A stretch of 64,000 nucleotides of DNA from Pinus tabuliformis (Eukaryota > Streptophyta > Pinopsida > Pinales > Pinaceae), in NCBI GenBank assembly GCA_031772625.1, contig CM062813.1, forward strand, positions 767,312,720 through 767,376,719. The letters run 5' to 3'. Positions 60,153 through 64,000 of this stretch are shown piece after piece. The notes beneath the pieces are model-generated. The model was not told where the DNA came from, did not search any database, and saw nothing but the letters and a program-made list of their open reading frames with translations. The position numbers and the translations under genes were made by a program. How positions within the stretch are numbered: position 1 is the stretch's first letter; each line of letters opens with the position of its first letter.

Positions 60153-61844
60153 TCGTGTCTTGTTGGTAGCTTGTCTTTCTTGCTATTCATTTCTTAAACA
60201 AAAGAGTACCGAATCGAACTGCATGCGAGTCCTTCGAATGCAAAGTAGAGGGCAGCTACTCTAGCCCAGTGCTGGGCATGTTTATGATTTGAAGAGCTGA
60301 TCCACAAGGACTCTTTTAAGCTCTTTGTGATAGTGTTCATCTTCCTTTAATCATCCTCTAGTGTATATTTGACTGACAGCCTCTGATTTGGCCAAAAACC
60401 GCTCATTTTTGAGCAAACTGTGACCCGGAATCTGAGAGAGACGTGAGTTGTCTCATCAGTGCAGCTGCCACAAAGGCTACCTACACTGCAACGCAGGTCC
60501 CGAAGGGGCTACCTGCGCTGCATCTCAGATTGACAGTACAGCACCTGCGCTGATCCAGTTTTGCCTTGTGCAACTTGGATTCTTCACTGTCTGTTGCCCA
60601 GTTCTCAGTATTGTTTTTGCAGCCTGTTGTCAACTTGTATACCCAGCTGAAACCACTTCTCTTTGCCTTCATTCCGCCTCAGTTTTATGAAGAAACCGTG
60701 ATTGTTATTATTGTATTTCTTGCTGTCATTCACAGTTTCCCATAGCAAAAGTGAACTAGTCTTGCTATGACCTCTTGGATCTAGACCTGTGAGAAAGTGT
60801 CCTCGTGATTCTAAGAGTTAGTTTATTGTTGTTCATAGCTGCTTGAGCATTTGCTTTCGTTATATGGTTCGAATTTTCAGTATTTCTTGTGATGAAACGA
60901 GTGAATCTTAAGGTGTTCTTTTGATTATTGGACAAAACTTGTTTGGTTTCGCTTGAAATTGAATTCGAAATCGTACAATAGCTTTCTTTTTGTAATACAT
61001 CAACATTAAGGAAGAAGAAAAGAAATACTTGCATTGTGCATGTGCATTTTGACAGTTTGCATGTCGATTTAGGAAAAGTGCATCAGTGTGTGCTTTATGA
61101 TCTGTTTGAAAAGATGATGTCTTTCTTTTCCTTCAGTAGTTAAGGTTTTCATAAGTTGAAAGAATTGAAAAAAGCTTGCTTGTCATTCTTAGACTGCATT
61201 TAGGAGTTGTCTCATACATCACGTGGTGATCCATAAAGGCAAACTGCTAAGCAAGATCAACCTAAAAAGAACTGAATTTATCTAACAACGCTTTGAAACA
61301 TAATGAAACACAATAGAGGTCTAGGTAGAGACGTGAACCGGCGTCGTTAAACATAGTGACTGTCGATCTCTACGAAGGTGGGTGATTCCTCCTGAGGGAC
61401 GATAGCACTAATACAGATTTGTGCCCCCACGTACCGTCGCGTATATTGGGGGACCTCTATAGGAATAAAGCCTTTATCCATAGGAAGCTATGTCGGCCGC
61501 CCTACTGATCGCGATGCAGTGAACACAGCATTCACGAAGATCGACCACTCGTACCGTAAAACGTATTCTGTGGTTTCGCGAAAGGTTTGGCACACCCTTG
61601 CCTAGAACTCCAGAGTAGTTTCTTTTGGCCTTTTTCAAACTCTATAACTGAAAAAGTCCATCCGAGCATTTGTCACTTCGGGCTCGTTAATACATCGAAG
61701 GAGACTAGAGTCATCTTTAGCTTTTTCTCGACTCTTAAAACATGAAAAAGCAAGTTGTGTCTTAAAAAAGCGTCGTCATATAAAATTCATCTTAAACGGA
61801 ACATAATTACCCCTGATTCCTACGTTGATCTTAAAGTTGAGAAC
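60153..61844 (+). other. long leader of the Tat/Ogre-like element
   Basis: About 1.7 kb between primer site and gag-like start, with no long frame. It includes palindromic ggctacctgcgctgcat text at 60509 and a GC-richer block at 61320-61620. It may contain packaging or splicing signals, not identified. Confidence 0.5.
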
Positions 61845-63437
61845 ATGGAACACACCAACAAAGGGATTCCACATGATGGGACCCCTAGCCCTTTCTCCTC
61901 TTGGGGAGAAGTTGGTGCGCCCCACATGGCCACATTGTCGCTTCCAGGACTGACGATTGGCCTACCAGTTTGGCTATTCTCAACCGCTGTAGTTCAGACC
62001 ACCACGGTTCCTGAACAGTCGAGTCAACAGTTAGACCAATCTAGAGCTACCCTCCAGCCTTCCACTTCTTATGAGCCTTCCTCCGATCCTTCTTCTTCGA
62101 AAGGTCAAGCCGCCAAAAACGGAGCTCCCATAGAAAAGAAGAAGGAAAAGAAGAAGAAAGAAAAGAAGCAGAAGGAGCCAAAGGCGCCTGGGGGCAAGCA
62201 AAAGGTACCTAACGAAAACCCACACACAGCACGGACCGGGCCCAAATCACCATGTGTCATATGTAGAGGGAACCACCTCCACCGTGATTGTCCCAGTATT
62301 CCCCGGATACTAAGGGACTGGTCCCCTCGTTTGCACGATTCGGAAGCGTCAACCTCTGACAACCAGGTTGAATGCTTACCGTCGACCAACGAAAGTGAAG
62401 GTCGCAGACGACGAAGGGGAATGAGATTCCCCTGCGAACTGTGTGAAGGCGATCACACCCTTCGCCGTTGTCCCTTTTTAGACGAAGCAAAGAGAGTTTT
62501 GGAAGATCAACCGGTTGCACCGGTGCTACTTCCTCCTGGATATCAAAAACTCGCGCCAAGTCCTTCGTTGGTCGAAAATGCAGCTGCCCCTCTCACAGGG
62601 CCAGCTGAAGTGTCAGTTGCTGAAAGTGAACCTACTGAATCTGGACTCGACGAAAGTCCAAAGGTCGAAACGGCAGTTGACCCGGTTCTCCCTTCAGAAG
62701 TTTCATCTTCAAATACCATAGTCACTGAGGATTCATCTTCGGTTGACACCCCCACCGAAGAGAATAAGGATGACACCGTCCATATTCTTTTCGTCAACAC
62801 CGATTCTGATGAGCATCTGGGCAATGCGCCCACTCCTTTATCGCAGGAAGGAGCATCGTCAGGATCATATCCGGCCGTATATTCGGTCCCACCACCGAGC
62901 AACCTAGTTGCGTCCTTTGATTGGAACCAACTAGGCAGACCCTGGTTACCAGCCAGTATACCATTTAGAATTATAGTCCAATACAAAATGGTGATGGCTG
63001 GAACTATCATTGATGAAGGGGCGTCTGTGAGTATCCTGTCCTCTATTGCTTGGAAAGCACTGGGTCGCCCGGCGCTTTTGCCCGAGACAAGGCGTCTCTC
63101 GGGTTTTGACAGGGGAACCAGTCGACCATTAGGGATTCTACCTAATGTGCCTATTACCTTGAAAGGGAAGCCCGTCAAGATGAATTTGATGGTCGTCCAA
63201 GGACCCTTGGGTTATAACCTACTCCTTGGACGGGACTACATATATTGCATGGAAGCAATAGTCTCCTCACTCTTTAGAATAATTTGTTTTCCATACGAAG
63301 GAAGAATGGTCAAGCTCGTAGACCAACTTTCATTTCCGGGATCACGCATCGCAAATAGTCACATACCTATCCTGAATGGTCTATTTGATCAAGAAAGGTC
63401 TCTACCTCCGGTGCTTCTTCCTGATGAGCGCGAGTAA
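61845..63437 (+). CDS. gag-protease-like protein of the Tat/Ogre-like element
   Basis: Open frame of 530 residues from the ATG at 61845; the frame extends 30 codons upstream without an ATG. Order: Ser/Gln-rich N-terminus; Lys/Glu-rich basic stretch (97-120); two zinc knuckles of the C-x2-C-x3-H-x4-C form, CVICRGNHLHRDC (137-149) and CELCEGDHTLRRC (197-209); an acidic Ser/Thr/Glu linker; and a retropepsin-like domain from about 380. The active-site segment is IIDEGASVSILS with Asp390, where most retropepsins have D-S/T-G. The later LLLGRDYIYCMEAI matches the flap/LLG-R-D block. No capsid domain recognised. Probably binds element RNA. The protein is intact, so it may be recent. Confidence 0.75.
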   Translation: MEHTNKGIPHDGTPSPFSSWGEVGAPHMATLSLPGLTIGLPVWLFSTAVVQTTTVPEQSSQQLDQSRATLQPSTSYEPSSDPSSSKGQAAKNGAPIEKKKEKKKKEKKQKEPKAPGGKQKVPNENPHTARTGPKSPCVICRGNHLHRDCPSIPRILRDWSPRLHDSEASTSDNQVECLPSTNESEGRRRRRGMRFPCELCEGDHTLRRCPFLDEAKRVLEDQPVAPVLLPPGYQKLAPSPSLVENAAAPLTGPAEVSVAESEPTESGLDESPKVETAVDPVLPSEVSSSNTIVTEDSSSVDTPTEENKDDTVHILFVNTDSDEHLGNAPTPLSQEGASSGSYPAVYSVPPPSNLVASFDWNQLGRPWLPASIPFRIIVQYKMVMAGTIIDEGASVSILSSIAWKALGRPALLPETRRLSGFDRGTSRPLGILPNVPITLKGKPVKMNLMVVQGPLGYNLLLGRDYIYCMEAIVSSLFRIICFPYEGRMVKLVDQLSFPGSRIANSHIPILNGLFDQERSLPPVLLPDERE

Positions 63438-63725
63438 TTCGGGAAAGGAAGGCCGGAACCCAGGGGGCATGCATCCTGGTCTACTCTGGAGGCAGAAAAA
63501 ACCTTAGGTGTAAAGTAGAATTTCCGCGGGAGAATATGACTAGTCCGTACCCCATCCCCCCCTTCATCTTTGAGAATCTTCCTCTGATCCATCTTCATGG
63601 AGAAGAAGGACAAGAAGACAAAGAGAGAGATGGGCTCTCAGAAGGGGTAATTGGGAGTGGGGTTTTTCTAGATTAAGATTCTCTTGTTAAAGTTAAGTGT
63701 GTGGCGGAGCGTCGTCATTCACCTT
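63438..63725 (+). other. region after the gag-pro stop
   Basis: Noncoding, purine-rich in part (gaagaaggacaagaagacaa). No pol frame begins here. Confidence 0.4.
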
Positions 63726-64000
63726 TGTCTAAATAGGTAGGCTCTGCCAAAGAAGGGGATCCGTTTGCGGCAGCAAGTAGTAACCATCTTTGGATAAAAG
63801 GCAAGCCTCACCCATTAAAACAAATGTTTTAGAGGATAAGTAGGGGCAGCCTCCAAAGAAAGAGATTTTATTGCTGCAACAAATTGTAACCATCTTTGGA
63901 TAACCTAATGATAGACATCGCCGAAGAAAGTTTCTGTTTAAAAGAATTAACAGAACAATCTTTGGGTAACCTGAAAGAGGTAAGCCTCACCTGTTGAAAA
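63726..64000. repeat. imperfect tandem repeat, period about 120 bp
   Basis: Units share caaagaa(g/a)...g, gtaaccatctttggataa (63779 and 63887) and gcctcacc(c/t) words (63804 and 63983). Two to three units are visible before the window ends. Confidence 0.7.

Larger units (their letters stand above)
59085..64000 (+). mobile_element. Tat/Ogre-like LTR retrotransposon, 5' part
   Basis: A plus-strand element that runs beyond the window. It has one LTR, a distinctive primer site TGGCGACTCTGCTGGGGA, a 1.6-kb leader, a gag-protease-like gene and a tandem-repeat region. The primer site is the type I associate with Tat/Ogre elements (tRNA-Arg in the literature, from memory). No reverse transcriptase is seen up to the window end. 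Confidence 0.7.

Noticed and set aside
61755-61844. Upstream start of the gag-pro gene at 61755
   Set aside because: The codon is TTG; the first ATG in frame is at 61845.
62031-63178. Minus-strand open frames across the gag-pro gene
   Set aside because: Shadows of the plus-strand gene, whose zinc knuckles and protease motifs are clear.

Overview
The window looks like nuclear DNA of a seed plant with a large, repeat-rich genome. A conifer or other gymnosperm is my guess from the low gene density and the many nested LTR elements; nothing here proves it. Almost everything is AT-rich intergenic sequence, retrotransposons of several classes, and broken gene pieces. The best candidate host gene is a cysteine-rich receptor-like kinase (CRK, DUF26) gene at 16769-18196.

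Layout. 1-2.25 kb: two gene relics on the minus strand, a class III peroxidase exon piece and two exons matching a plant MACPF (NSL1/CAD1-like) protein. 2.66-12.96 kb: duplication unit 1, with CRK pseudogene 1, its downstream flank, an inserted LTR-internal-LTR-internal array (7999-10863), a LINE 3' fragment and an AT minisatellite. 12.96-14.43 kb: a second LINE fragment with a long open zf-RVT/RNase H frame. 14.44-35.6 kb: duplication unit 2, with CRK2, an intact copia element (18861-25492), the same flank, and the same LINE fragment split by a 6.6 kb insertion. That insertion holds a foldback element carrying a small gag-pro LTR element, a 57-bp minisatellite and a 1.7 kb pyrimidine-strand tract. 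35.77-35.94 kb: a CRK transmembrane-exon fragment. 36-44.7 kb: no recognisable gene; a less AT-rich block at 39.74-41.85 kb may be organellar. 44.76-45.96 kb: CRK relic 3 with an internal deletion. 46.27-51.97 kb: a decayed copia element. 53.65-53.85 kb: a long (AT)n tract. 53.97-58.74 kb: a decayed chromovirus-type Ty3/gypsy element. 59.085-64.0 kb: the 5' part of a Tat/Ogre-like element with one long gag-protease-like gene, running off the window.

How the parts relate. Four CRK-derived loci share upstream and downstream flanks, so they are copies of one ancestral unit. The kinase part already carries common damage in units 1 and 2. In CRK2 the two DUF26 domains, signal peptide and membrane helix are still open, while the kinase is cut to its first strands. 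The predicted product therefore resembles a plasmodesmata-located protein (PDLP) in layout. The transposons inserted later: the intact copia has a perfect 5-bp target duplication and nearly identical LTRs, and the gag-pro LTR element interrupts an older hairpin element.
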